This document shows, piece after piece, positions 1 to 9,238 of a stretch of 64,000 bases of DNA. The stretch is from Micropterix aruncella (taxonomy: Eukaryota; Arthropoda; Insecta; Lepidoptera; Micropterigidae). Every line of letters begins with the position of its first letter. Positions within the stretch are counted from its first letter, which is position 1. Made by a program: the position numbers and the translations under genes. The notes under the pieces are model-generated. The model was not told the DNA's origin, made no database searches, and was given only the letters and a program-made list of their open reading frames with translations. The stretch lies in NCBI GenBank assembly GCA_944548615.1, contig CALYMY010000050.1:1-64000 (forward strand), in the 5' to 3' direction.

Positions 1-348
1 TGGCTCGGATCGCTACTATTGAAAACAAACATCGTAAAATCGATAAATAAACTTTCGCAAGTATGACGAGGGCTGAAGTTACCATAGAAACAGAAATCGT
101 TAAATCGATAAATATTCTATTGCGAGTCGGGCCACCGCCTGAGCTCGTTACTATGGAAACAAAACCGTTAAATCGATAAATCAATATACCTATACAGATA
201 TTAAATCGTCTATAATTCCGTTAATATTACTCAGATTTGAAAATTAAAAGAAGCGTTAGATGCGCAAAGCAAAACTCTATTAGATAATAATAAACAGGGA
301 GGACTATTGATGCCTTTTAGCGCAATAGCCCTCAAACGTCGGAAGCCA
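1..348. repeat. Unit U0 spacer, right part only
   Basis: This is the last 348 bp of the 716-bp spacer. It corresponds to 4861-5208 of the next unit and differs from it at the base equivalent to 4906 (A here, C there). It contains the three degenerate ATCGAT-bearing repeats and the 119-mer relic described for U1. The exon-like block lies in the missing left part. Confidence 0.95.
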
Positions 349-3050
349 ATTTATTTCGAAAAATGTGATTTTTTGATAACAATTTCTATGTTCAAAATGA
401 AAGTTTATATAAAAAAATTCAAAATGTCAAAATTTCGAAAATGCCATTTCGTAGAGATTTCAAAGGCCTTCGTTCTGTCCGAACACCGTAACGCGTTAGG
501 TTTACTCTATCTCGATTTATTTCGAAAAATGTGATTTTTTCATAATAATTTCCAAGTTCAAAATGAAAGTTTATATAAAAATTTTCAAAATATCAAAATT
601 TCAAAAATGCCATTTTGTAGAGCTTAAGCGGGGTGTCGATCTCGCCAAAGACCGCAACGCGGTAGGTTTACTCTATCTCGATTTATTTCGAAAAATGTGA
701 TTTTTTCATAACAATTTCTATGTTCAAAATGAAAGTTTATATAAAATTTTTCAAAATGTCAAAATTTCGAAAATGCCATTTTGTAGAGATTACCAAGGTC
801 GTCGTTCTGTCCGAACGCCGTAACGCTATAGGTTTACTCTATCACGATCTTTTTCGAAAAATGTGATTTTTTCATAACAATTTCTATGTTTAAAATGAAA
901 TTTTATATAAAATTTTTCAAAATGTCAAAATTTCGAAAATGCCATTTTGTAGAGATTACCAAGGCCGTCGTTCTGTCCGAACGCCGTAACGCTATAGGTT
1001 TACTCTATCACGATCTTTTTCGAAAAATGTGATTTTTTCATAATAATTTCTATGTTTAAAATGAAATTTTATATAAAATTTTTCAAAATGTCAAAATTTC
1101 AAAAATGCCATTTTGTAGAGCTTAAGCGGGGTGTCGATCTAGCCAAAGACCGCAACGCGGTAGGTTTACTCTATCACGGTCTTTTTCGAAAAATGTGATT
1201 TTTTCATAACAATTTCTATGTTTAAAATGAAATTTTATATAAAATTTTTCAAAATGTCAAAATTTCGAAAATGCCATTTTGTAGAGATTACCAAGGCCGT
1301 CGTTCTGTCCGAACGCCGTAACGCTATAGGTTTACTCTATCACGATCTTTTTCGAAAAATGTGATTTTTTCATAATAATTTCTATGTTTAAAATGAAATT
1401 TTATATAAAATTTTTCAAAATGTCAAAATTTCAAAAATGCCATTTTGTAGAGCTTAAGCGGGGTGTCGATCTAGCCAAAGACCGCAACGCGGTAGGTTTA
1501 CTCTATCACGGTCTTTTTCGAAAAATGTGATTTTTTCATAACAATTTCTATGTTTAAAATGAAATTTTATATAAAATTTTTCAAAATGTCAAAATTTCAA
1601 AAATGCCATTTTGTAGAGCTTAAGCGGGGTGTCGATCTAGCCAAAGACCGCAACGCGGTAGGTTTACTCTATCTCGATTTATTTCGAAAAATGTGATTTT
1701 TTCATAACAATTTCTATGTTCAAAATGAAAGTTTATATAAAATTTTTCAAAATGTCAAAATTTCGAAAATGCCATTTTGTAGAGATTACCAAGGTCGTCG
1801 TTCTGTCCGAACGCCGTAACGCTATAGGTTTACTCTATCACGATCTTTTTCGAAAAATGTGATTTTTTCATAACAATTTCTATGTTTAAAATGAAATTTT
1901 ATATAAAATTTTTCAAAATGTCAAAATTTCGAAAATGCCATTTTGTAGAGATTACCAAGGCCGTCGTTCTGTCCGAACGCCGTAACGCTATAGGTTTACT
2001 CTATCACGATCTTTTTCGAAAAATGTGATTTTTTCATAACAATTTCTATGTTTAAAATGAAATTTTATATAAAATTTTTCAAAATGTCAAAATTTCGAAA
2101 ATGCCATTTTGTAGAGATTACCAAGGCCGTGGTTCTGTCCGAACGCCGTAACGCTATAGGTTTACTCTATCACGATCTTTTTCGAAAAATGTGATTTTTT
2201 CATTATAATTTCTATGTTTAAAATGAAATTTTATATAAAATTTTTCAAAATGTCAAAATTTCAAAAATGCCATTTTGTAGAGCTTAAGCGGGGTGTCGAT
2301 CTCGCCAAAGACCGCAACGCGGTAGGTTTACTCTATCTCGATTTATTTCGAAAAATGTGATTTTTTCATAACAATTTCTATGTTCAAAATGAAAGTTTAT
2401 ATAAAAAATTTCAAAATGTCAAAATTTCGAAAATGCCATTTTGTAGAGATTACCAAGGCCGTCGTTCTGTCCGAACGCCGTAACCCTATAGGTTTACTCT
2501 ATCACGATCTTTTTCGAAAAATGTGATTTTTTCATAACAATTTCTATGTTTAAAATGAAATTTTATATAAAATTTTTCAAAATGTCAAAATTTCGAAAAT
2601 GCCATTTTGTAGAGATTACCAAGGCCGTCGTTCTGTCCGAACGCCGTAACCCTATAGGTTTACTCTATCACGATCTTTTTCGAAAAATATGATTTTTTCA
2701 TAATAATTTCTATGTTTAAAATGAAATTTTATATAAAATTTTTCAAAAAGTCAAAATTTCAAAAATGCCATTTTGTAGAGCTTAAGCGGGGTGTCGATCT
2801 CGCCAAAGACCGCAACGCGGTAGGTTTACTCTATCTCGTTCTTTTGTGAAAAATGTGATTTTTTCATAACAATTTCTATGTTCAAAATGAAAGTTTATAT
2901 AAAAAATTTCAAAATGTCAAAATTTCGAAAATGCCATTTCGTAGAGATTTCAAAGGCCTTCGTTATGCCCAAACACCGTAACGCGTTTTATTTACTCTAT
3001 CACGGTCTTTTTCGAAAAATGACATTTATTCATAACAATTTCTATGTTCA
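349..3050. repeat. U0 166-bp satellite array, 16 copies + 46 bp
   Basis: Length 2,702 bp equals 16 x 166 + 46. Monomer subtypes, judged from the ~56-bp GC-richer tail, run C-B-A-A-B-A-B-B-A-A-A-B-A-A-B-C, five more than standard. The first monomer carries the diagnostic base G at 375 (TTTTTTGATAAC instead of TTTTTTCATAAC), shared only with U5 and U13. There is no coding potential: 166 is not a multiple of three, so frames break at each copy. Confidence 0.97.
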
Positions 3051-4492
3051 GGAGTTCCCTCGTCGGGAGCCAACCCTGGGTGCAGCAGCCATGTCATGGT
3101 GGAACTTAGTAATTGCCATCATAATGGAATGCCTATACCAAATTTCACGTCTCTACGGTTGACCGTTGAGGAGTTCCCTCGTCGGGAGCCAACCCTGGGT
3201 GCAGCAGCCATGTCATGGTGGAACTTAGTAATTGCCATCATAATGGAATGCCTATACCAAATTTCACGTCTCTACGGTTGACCGTTGAGGAGTTCCCTCG
3301 TCGGGAGCCAACCCTGGGTGCAGCAGCGATGTCATGGTGGAACTTAGAAATTGCCGTCATAATGGAATGCCTATACCAAATTTCACGTCTCTACGGTTGA
3401 CCGTTGAGGAGTTCCCTCGTCGGGAGCCAACCCTGGGTGCAGCAGCCATGTCATGGTGGAACTTAGTAATTGCCATCATAATGGAATGCCTATACCAAAT
3501 TTCACGTCTCTACGGTTGACCGTTGAGGAGTTCCCTCGTCGGGAGCCAACCCTGGGTGCAGCAGCCATGTCATGGTGGAACTTAGTAATTGCCATCATAA
3601 TGGAATGCCTATACCAAATTTCACGTCTCTACGGTTGACCGTTGAGGAGTTCCCTCGTCGGGAGCCAACCCTGGGTGCAGCAGCCATGTCATGGTGGAAC
3701 TTAGTAATTGCCATCATAATGGAATGCCTATACCAAATTTCACGTCTCTACGGTTGACCGTTGAGGAGTTCCCTCGTCGGGAGCCAACCCTGGGTGCAGC
3801 AGCCATGTCATGGTGGAACTTAGTAATTGCCATCATAATGGAATGCCTATACCAAATTTCACGTCTCTACGGTTGACCGTTGAGGAGTTCCCTCGTCGGG
3901 AGCCAACCCTGGGTGCAGCAGCGATGTCATGGTGGAACTTAGAAATTGCCGTCATAATGGAATGCCTATACCAAATTTCACGTCTCTACGGTTGACCGTT
4001 GAGGAGTTCCCTCGTCGGGAGCCAACCCTGGGTGCAGCAGCCATGTCATGGTGGAACTTAGTAATTGCCATCATAATGGAATGCCTATACCAAATTTCAC
4101 GTCTCTACGGTTGACCGTTGAGGAGTTCCCTCGTCGGGAGCCAACCCTGGGTGCAGCAGCCATGTCATGGTGGAACTTAGTAATTGCCATCATAATGGAA
4201 TGCCTATACCAAATTTCACGTCTCTACGGTTGACCGTTGAGGAGTTCCCTCGTCGGGAGCCAACCCTGGGTGCAGCAGCCATGTCATGGTGGAACTTAGT
4301 AATTGCCATCATAATGGAATGCCTATACCAAATTTCACGTCTCTACGGTTGACCGTTGAGAAGTTCCCTCGTCGGGAGCCAACCCTGGGTGCAGCAGCCA
4401 TGTCATGGTGGAACTTAGTAATTGCCATCATAATGGAATGCCTATACCAAATTTCACGTCTCTACGGTTGACCGTTGAGGAGTTCCCTCGTC
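3051..4492. repeat. U0 119-bp satellite array, 12 copies + 14 bp
   Basis: Length 1,442 bp equals 12 x 119 + 14. Copies 3 and 8 are the b variant (three linked substitutions); the others are type a. Copy 12 carries the edge variant GAGAAGTTCCC. Each copy contains two small inverted repeats, CCATG-T-CATGG and ACGGT-TG-ACCGT. Confidence 0.97.
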
Positions 4493-4624
4493 CTTGTCAC
4501 GTACCTCTTTCCGTAGGTTGTTTACTCCTTTTAATTCGTTTAACGCCTCGCGGGCAATATCTCTGGCTCTTTCCGGTATTTCTTCGAAATTCCGAAACGG
4601 CACTTCTATTTCTGTGGTCTCCAT
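4454..4624 (-). other. 56-codon open frame crossing from spacer into 119-mer
   Basis: This is the unspliced reading of the exon-like block. It runs ATG at 4624 to TGA at 4454-4456, 56 residues in all. The first 44 or so codons are spacer-encoded and the last dozen come from the edge 119-mer. The abrupt change of sequence source argues that the native protein did not continue this way. Conservation among units reflects array homogenisation and is not evidence of selection. Confidence 0.25.
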
Positions 4625-4651
4625 ATTGTCTCTTCTCGTTGATCAAAGGCA
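4505..4651 (-). other. Exon-like block: acceptor, start codon, 40 open codons, donor
   Basis: On the - strand a pyrimidine-rich tract (TTTTTCATTTTCATTTTCAG, plus-strand 4652-4671) ends in CAG at 4652. A 27-nt leader follows, with an in-frame TGA upstream, then ATG at 4624. Forty codons run to 4505 and end in AAAGAG, followed by GTACGT, a good match to the eukaryotic 5' splice-site consensus. The peptide begins METTEIEVPF, is rich in Glu/Arg/Lys and looks helical after residue 15 (PERARDIAREALNEL). I do not recognise the family. If unspliced, it reads 16 more codons into the 119-mer and stops at 4454. Copies lie at 8535, 12565, 16595, 20625, 25153, 29183, 33213, 37362, 40562, 45782, 51472, 55502 and 59534 (each 147 bp). 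The U15 copy at 63680 has a +1 frameshift. It could be a captured gene fragment or a chance assembly of signals. Confidence 0.35.
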
Positions 4652-4704
4652 CTGAAAATGAAAATGAAAAAGCACAGATTAAATAGTATTGAAAAGTAAT
4701 TAAA

Positions 4705-4722
4705 GAAGAAGAAGAAGACGAG
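4705..4722. repeat. (GAA)n microsatellite-like tract in spacer
   Basis: Four tandem GAA triplets run into GACGAG. On the - strand this reads as a CTT-rich tract about 55-70 bases upstream of the putative splice acceptor. Its length is the same in the other units where I looked. Confidence 0.8.
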
Positions 4723-4861
4723 ATAAAAAGCAGAAGCAATGAAATGAAAAGCGTTCTAAAACCCTATCTTTTGACACCTCGCTTGTGTGTATATGATAAA
4801 ATAAAGAATATAATATTTAATTTATTAAACGAAGCCGCGGGAAAAATACTAAAACTCCCTT

Positions 4862-5043
4862 GGCTCGGATCGCTACTATTGAAAACAAACATCGTAAAAT
4901 CGATACATAAACTTTCGCAAGTATGACGAGGGCTGAAGTTACCATAGAAACAGAAATCGTTAAATCGATAAATATTCTATTGCGAGTCGGGCCACCGCCT
5001 GAGCTCGTTACTATGGAAACAAAACCGTTAAATCGATAAATCA
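4862..5043. repeat. Three degenerate ~66-69-bp direct repeats with ATCGAT core
   Basis: Three related segments start their conserved part at 4872, 4938 and 5007. Each reads roughly GYTACYATNGAAAACA followed by CGTTAAATCGATAAAT. Spacings are 66 and 69 bp. The palindrome ATCGAT occurs in each. The copies are clearly more diverged than the 166-mers or 119-mers, so they are an older tandem duplication carried inside the unit. Equivalent blocks occur at the same offset in every spacer, including 2-183. Confidence 0.85.
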
Positions 5044-5188
5044 ATATACCTATACAGATATTAAATCGTCTATAATTCCGTTAATATTACTCAGATTTGA
5101 AAATTAAAAGAAGCGTTAGATGCGCAAAGCAAAACTCTATTAGATAATAATAAACAGGGAGGACTATTGATGCCTTTTAGCGCAATAG

Positions 5189-5209
5189 CCCTCAAACGTC
5201 GGAAGCCAA
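5189..5209. repeat. Diverged fragment of the 119-mer at spacer right edge
   Basis: CCCTCAAACGTCGGAAGCCAA aligns with the 119-mer segment CCCTCGTCGGGAGCCAA with a 4-base insertion and one substitution. It directly abuts the first 166-mer. The 166-mer array is therefore flanked on both sides by 119-mer-like sequence. The match is short, so chance cannot be fully excluded. Confidence 0.6.
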
Positions 5210-7080
5210 TTTATTTCGAAAAATGTGATTTTTTCATAACAATTTCTATGTTCAAAATGAAAGTTTATATAAAAAAATTCAAAATGTCAAAATTTCGAAA
5301 ATGCCATTTCGTAGAGATTTCAAAGGCCTTCGTTCTGTCCGAACACCGTAACGCGTTAGGTTTACTCTATCTCGATTTATTTCGAAAAATGTGATTTTTT
5401 CATAATAATTTCCAAGTTCAAAATGAAAGTTTATATAAAAATTTTCAAAATATCAAAATTTCAAAAATGCCATTTTGTAGAGCTTAAGCGGGGTGTCGAT
5501 CTCGCCAAAGACCGCAACGCGGTAGGTTTACTCTATCTCGATTTATTTCGAAAAATGTGATTTTTTCATAACAATTTCTATGTTCAAAATGAAAGTTTAT
5601 ATAAAATTTTTCAAAATGTCAAAATTTCGAAAATGCCATTTTGTAGAGATTACCAAGGTCGTCGTTCTGTCCGAACGCCGTAACGCTATAGGTTTACTCT
5701 ATCACGATCTTTTTCGAAAAATGTGATTTTTTCATAACAATTTCTATGTTTAAAATGAAATTTTATATAAAATTTTTCAAAATGTCAAAATTTCGAAAAT
5801 GCCATTTTGTAGAGATTACCAAGGCCGTCGTTCTGTCCGAACGCCGTAACGCTATAGGTTTACTCTATCACGATCTTTTTCGAAAAATGTGATTTTTTCA
5901 TAATAATTTCTATGTTTAAAATGAAATTTTATATAAAATTTTTCAAAATGTCAAAATTTCAAAAATGCCATTTTGTAGAGCTTAAGCGGGGTGTCGATCT
6001 AGCCAAAGACCGCAACGCGGTAGGTTTACTCTATCACGGTCTTTTTCGAAAAATGTCATTTATTCATAACAATTTCTATGTTCAAAATGAAAGTTTATAT
6101 AAAAAATTTCAAAATGTCAAAATTTCGAAAATGCCATTTCGTAGAGATTACCAAGGCCGTGGTTCTGTCCGAACGCCGTAACGCTATAGGTTTACTCTAT
6201 CACGATCTTTTTCGAAAAATGTGATTTTTTCATTATAATTTCTATGTTTAAAATGAAATTTTATATAAAATTTTTCAAAATGTCAAAATTTCAAAAATGC
6301 CATTTTGTAGAGCTTAAGCGGGGTGTCGATCTCGCCAAAGACCGCAACGCGGTAGGTTTACTCTATCTCGATTTATTTCGAAAAATGTGATTTTTTCATA
6401 ACAATTTCTATGTTCAAAATGAAAGTTTATATAAAAAATTTCAAAATGTCAAAATTTCGAAAATGCCATTTTGTAGAGATTACCAAGGCCGTCGTTCTGT
6501 CCGAACGCCGTAACCCTATAGGTTTACTCTATCACGATCTTTTTCGAAAAATGTGATTTTTTCATAACAATTTCTATGTTTAAAATGAAATTTTATATAA
6601 AATTTTTCAAAATGTCAAAATTTCGAAAATGCCATTTTGTAGAGATTACCAAGGCCGTCGTTCTGTCCGAACGCCGTAACCCTATAGGTTTATTCTATCA
6701 CGATCTTTTTCGAAAAATATGATTTTTTCATAATAATTTCTATGTTTAAAATGAAATTTTATATAAAATTTTTCAAAAAGTCAAAATTTCAAAAATGCCA
6801 TTTTGTAGAGCTTAAGCGGGGTGTCGATCTCGCCAAAGACCGCAACGCGGTAGGTTTACTCTATCTCGTTCTTTTGTGAAAAATGTGATTTTTTCATAAC
6901 AATTTCTATGTTCAAAATGAAAGTTTATATAAAAAATTTCAAAATGTCAAAATTTCGAAAATGCCATTTCGTAGAGATTTCAAAGGCCTTCGTTATGCCC
7001 AAACACCGTAACGCGTTTTATTTACTCTATCACGGTCTTTTTCGAAAAATGACATTTATTCATAACAATTTCTATGTTCA
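5209..7080. repeat. U1 166-bp satellite array, 11 copies + 46 bp (reference)
   Basis: Monomers start at 5209 and every 166 bp after that. Each has an AT-rich head of ~110 bp (motifs TTTCGAAAAATGTGATTTTTTCAT and TCAAAATGTCAAAATTTC, shown here in part) and a GC-richer tail that defines subtypes. Type A tails read GATTACCAAGGYCGTSG, type B CTTAAGCGGGGTGTCG, type C GATTTCAAAGGCCTTCG. Order is C-B-A-A-B-A-B-A-A-B-C. Type B tails contain the hairpin ACCGC-AAC-GCGGT. The shared head end contains the inverted repeat AAAATG-C-CATTTT. A private T at 6693 is shared only with U6. The 46-bp terminal partial copy ends at GTTCA, where the 119-mers begin. Confidence 0.97.
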
Positions 7081-8522
7081 GGAGTTCCCTCGTCGGGAGC
7101 CAACCCTGGGTGCAGCAGCCATGTCATGGTGGAACTTAGTAATTGCCATCATAATGGAATGCCTATACCAAATTTCACGTCTCTACGGTTGACCGTTGAG
7201 GAGTTCCCTCGTCGGGAGCCAACCCTGGGTGCAGCAGCCATGTCATGGTGGAACTTAGTAATTGCCATCATAATGGAATGCCTATACCAAATTTCACGTC
7301 TCTACGGTTGACCGTTGAGGAGTTCCCTCGTCGGGAGCCAACCCTGGGTGCAGCAGCGATGTCATGGTGGAACTTAGAAATTGCCGTCATAATGGAATGC
7401 CTATACCAAATTTCACGTCTCTACGGTTGACCGTTGAGGAGTTCCCTCGTCGGGAGCCAACCCTGGGTGCAGCAGCCATGTCATGGTGGAACTTAGTAAT
7501 TGCCATCATAATGGAATGCCTATACCAAATTTCACGTCTCTACGGTTGACCGTTGAGGAGTTCCCTCGTCGGGAGCCAACCCTGGGTGCAGCAGCCATGT
7601 CATGGTGGAACTTAGTAATTGCCATCATAATGGAATGCCTATACCAAATTTCACGTCTCTACGGTTGACCGTTGAGGAGTTCCCTCGTCGGGAGCCAACC
7701 CTGGGTGCAGCAGCCATGTCATGGTGGAACTTAGTAATTGCCATCATAATGGAATGCCTATACCAAATTTCACGTCTCTACGGTTGACCGTTGAGGAGTT
7801 CCCTCGTCGGGAGCCAACCCTGGGTGCAGCAGCCATGTCATGGTGGAACTTAGTAATTGCCATCATAATGGAATGCATATACCAAATTTCACGTCTCTAC
7901 GGTTGACCGTTGAGGAGTTCCCTCGTCGGGAGCCAACCCTGGGTGCAGCAGCGATGTCATGGTGGAACTTAGAAATTGCCGTCATAATGGAATGCCTATA
8001 CCAAATTTCACGTCTCTACGGTTGACCGTTGAGGAGTTCCCTCGTCGGGAGCCAACCCTGGGTGCAGCAGCCATGTCATGGTGGAACTTAGTAATTGCCA
8101 TCATAATGGAATGCCTATACCAAATTTCACGTCTCTACGGTTGACCGTTGAGGAGTTCCCTCGTCGGGAGCCAACCCTGGGTGCAGCAGCCATGTCATGG
8201 TGGAACTTAGTAATTGCCATCATAATGGAATGCCTATACCAAATTTCACGTCTCTACGGTTGACCGTTGAGGAGTTCCCTCGTCGGGAGCCAACCCTGGG
8301 TGCAGCAGCCATGTCATGGTGGAACTTAGTAATTGCCATCATAATGGAATGCCTATACCAAATTTCACGTCTCTACGGTTGACCGTTGAGAAGTTCCCTC
8401 GTCGGGAGCCAACCCTGGGTGCAGCAGCCATGTCATGGTGGAACTTAGTAATTGCCATCATAATGGAATGCCTATACCAAATTTCACGTCTCTACGGTTG
8501 ACCGTTGAGGAGTTCCCTCGTC
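7081..8522. repeat. U1 119-bp satellite array, 12 copies + 14 bp (reference)
   Basis: Order is a-a-b-a-a-a-a-b-a-a-a-a', where b differs from a at three linked sites (7358 G, 7378 A and 7386 G in copy 3) and a' starts GAGAAG. Short open frames of 61 codons tile the array but are artefacts: 119 bp shifts frame each copy, and each ORF stops at the TGA of the following copy. Copy 7 carries a private A at 7877 (GAATGCATATAC), shared with U6 and U10. Confidence 0.97.
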
Positions 8523-9238
8523 CTTGTCACGTACCTCTTTCCGTAGGTTGTTTACTCCTTTTAATTCGTTTAACGCCTCGCGGGCAATATCTCTGGCTCT
8601 TTCCGGTATTTCTTCGAAATTCCGAAACGGCACTTCTATTTCTGTGGTCTCCATATTGTCTCTTCTCGTTGATCAAAGGCACTGAAAATGAAAATGAAAA
8701 AGCACAGATTAAATAGTATTGAAAAGTAATTAAAGAAGAAGAAGAAGACGAGATAAAAAGCAGAAGCAATGAAATGAAAAGCGTTCTAAAACCCTATCTT
8801 TTGACACCTCGCTTGTGTGTATATGATAAAATAAAGAATATAATATTTAATTTATTAAACGAAGCCGCGGGAAAAATACTAAAACTCCCTTGGCTCGGAT
8901 CGCTACTATTGAAAACAAACATCGTAAAATCGATAAATAAACTTTCGCAAGTATGACGAGGGCTGAAGTTACCATAGAAACAGAAATCGTTAAATCGATA
9001 AATATTCTATTGCGAGTCGGGCCACCGCCTGAGCTCGTTACTATGGAAACAAAACCGTTAAATCGATAAATCAATATACCTATACAGATATTAAATCGTC
9101 TATAATTCCGTTAATATTACTCAGATTTGAAAATTAAAAGAAGCGTTAGATGCGCAAAGCAAAACTCTATTAGATAATAATAAACAGGGAGGACTATTGA
9201 TGCCTTTTAGCGCAATAGCCCTCAAACGTCGGAAGCCA
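8523..9238. repeat. Unit U2 spacer
   Basis: A full 716-bp spacer with the standard A at the position equivalent to 4906. The exon-like block lies at 8535-8681 on the - strand. Confidence 0.95.

Larger units (their letters stand above)
4493..5208. repeat. Unit U1 spacer (716 bp, reference copy)
   Basis: The spacer is the non-tandem part of the unit. Left to right it holds an exon-like block on the - strand (4505-4651), a pyrimidine tract and (GAA)n stretch (4655-4722), an AT-rich stretch, three degenerate ~66-69-bp repeats (4862-5043), an AT-rich stretch with nothing recognisable, and a diverged piece of the 119-mer at its right end (5189-5209). It joins the 119-mer array inside CCCTCGTC and the 166-mer array inside AATTTATTTCG. 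It carries the private base C at 4906, shared only with U6. Confidence 0.95.

Noticed and set aside
307..534. 75-codon + strand frame preceded by AGGGAGGA, resembling a bacterial ribosome site
   Set aside because: The frame starts in the last ~40 bp of the spacer and then reads satellite monomer until a chance stop. With 64 kb of satellite and splice-like signals the context is eukaryotic, so the purine run is most likely coincidence.
2878..3162. 94-codon frame crossing from the 166-mers into the 119-mers
   Set aside because: It joins two unrelated repeats with Lys/Phe-rich low-complexity translation. It is copied only because the junction is copied.
3096..4471. Tiled 61-codon + strand open frames across the 119-mers
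   Set aside because: Each spans about one and a half monomers and changes frame every 119 bp. They end at the TGA of the next copy and overlap each other in different frames. They are a by-product of the repeat.
3051..4492. CRISPR array
   Set aside because: The repeats are contiguous with no unique spacers between copies, the period is 119 bp, and there are no cas genes.
4497..4739. 80-codon - strand frame with a Ser-rich, hydrophobic start
   Set aside because: It covers the same bases as the exon-like block in another frame. Its start is the translated (CTT)n and pyrimidine tract, so it is a shadow.
4817..5044. 75-codon - strand frame with a repeated VS(I/M)V pattern
   Set aside because: The pattern is explained by the three degenerate DNA repeats spaced 66 and 69 bp. 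There is no start context or family resemblance. I kept only the DNA repeat.
5209..7080. CENP-B box in the 166-mer
   Set aside because: I looked for the TTCG-N4-A-N2-CGGG pattern. The B-type CGGGG has the A at the right distance, but TTCG is absent upstream (TAGA instead).
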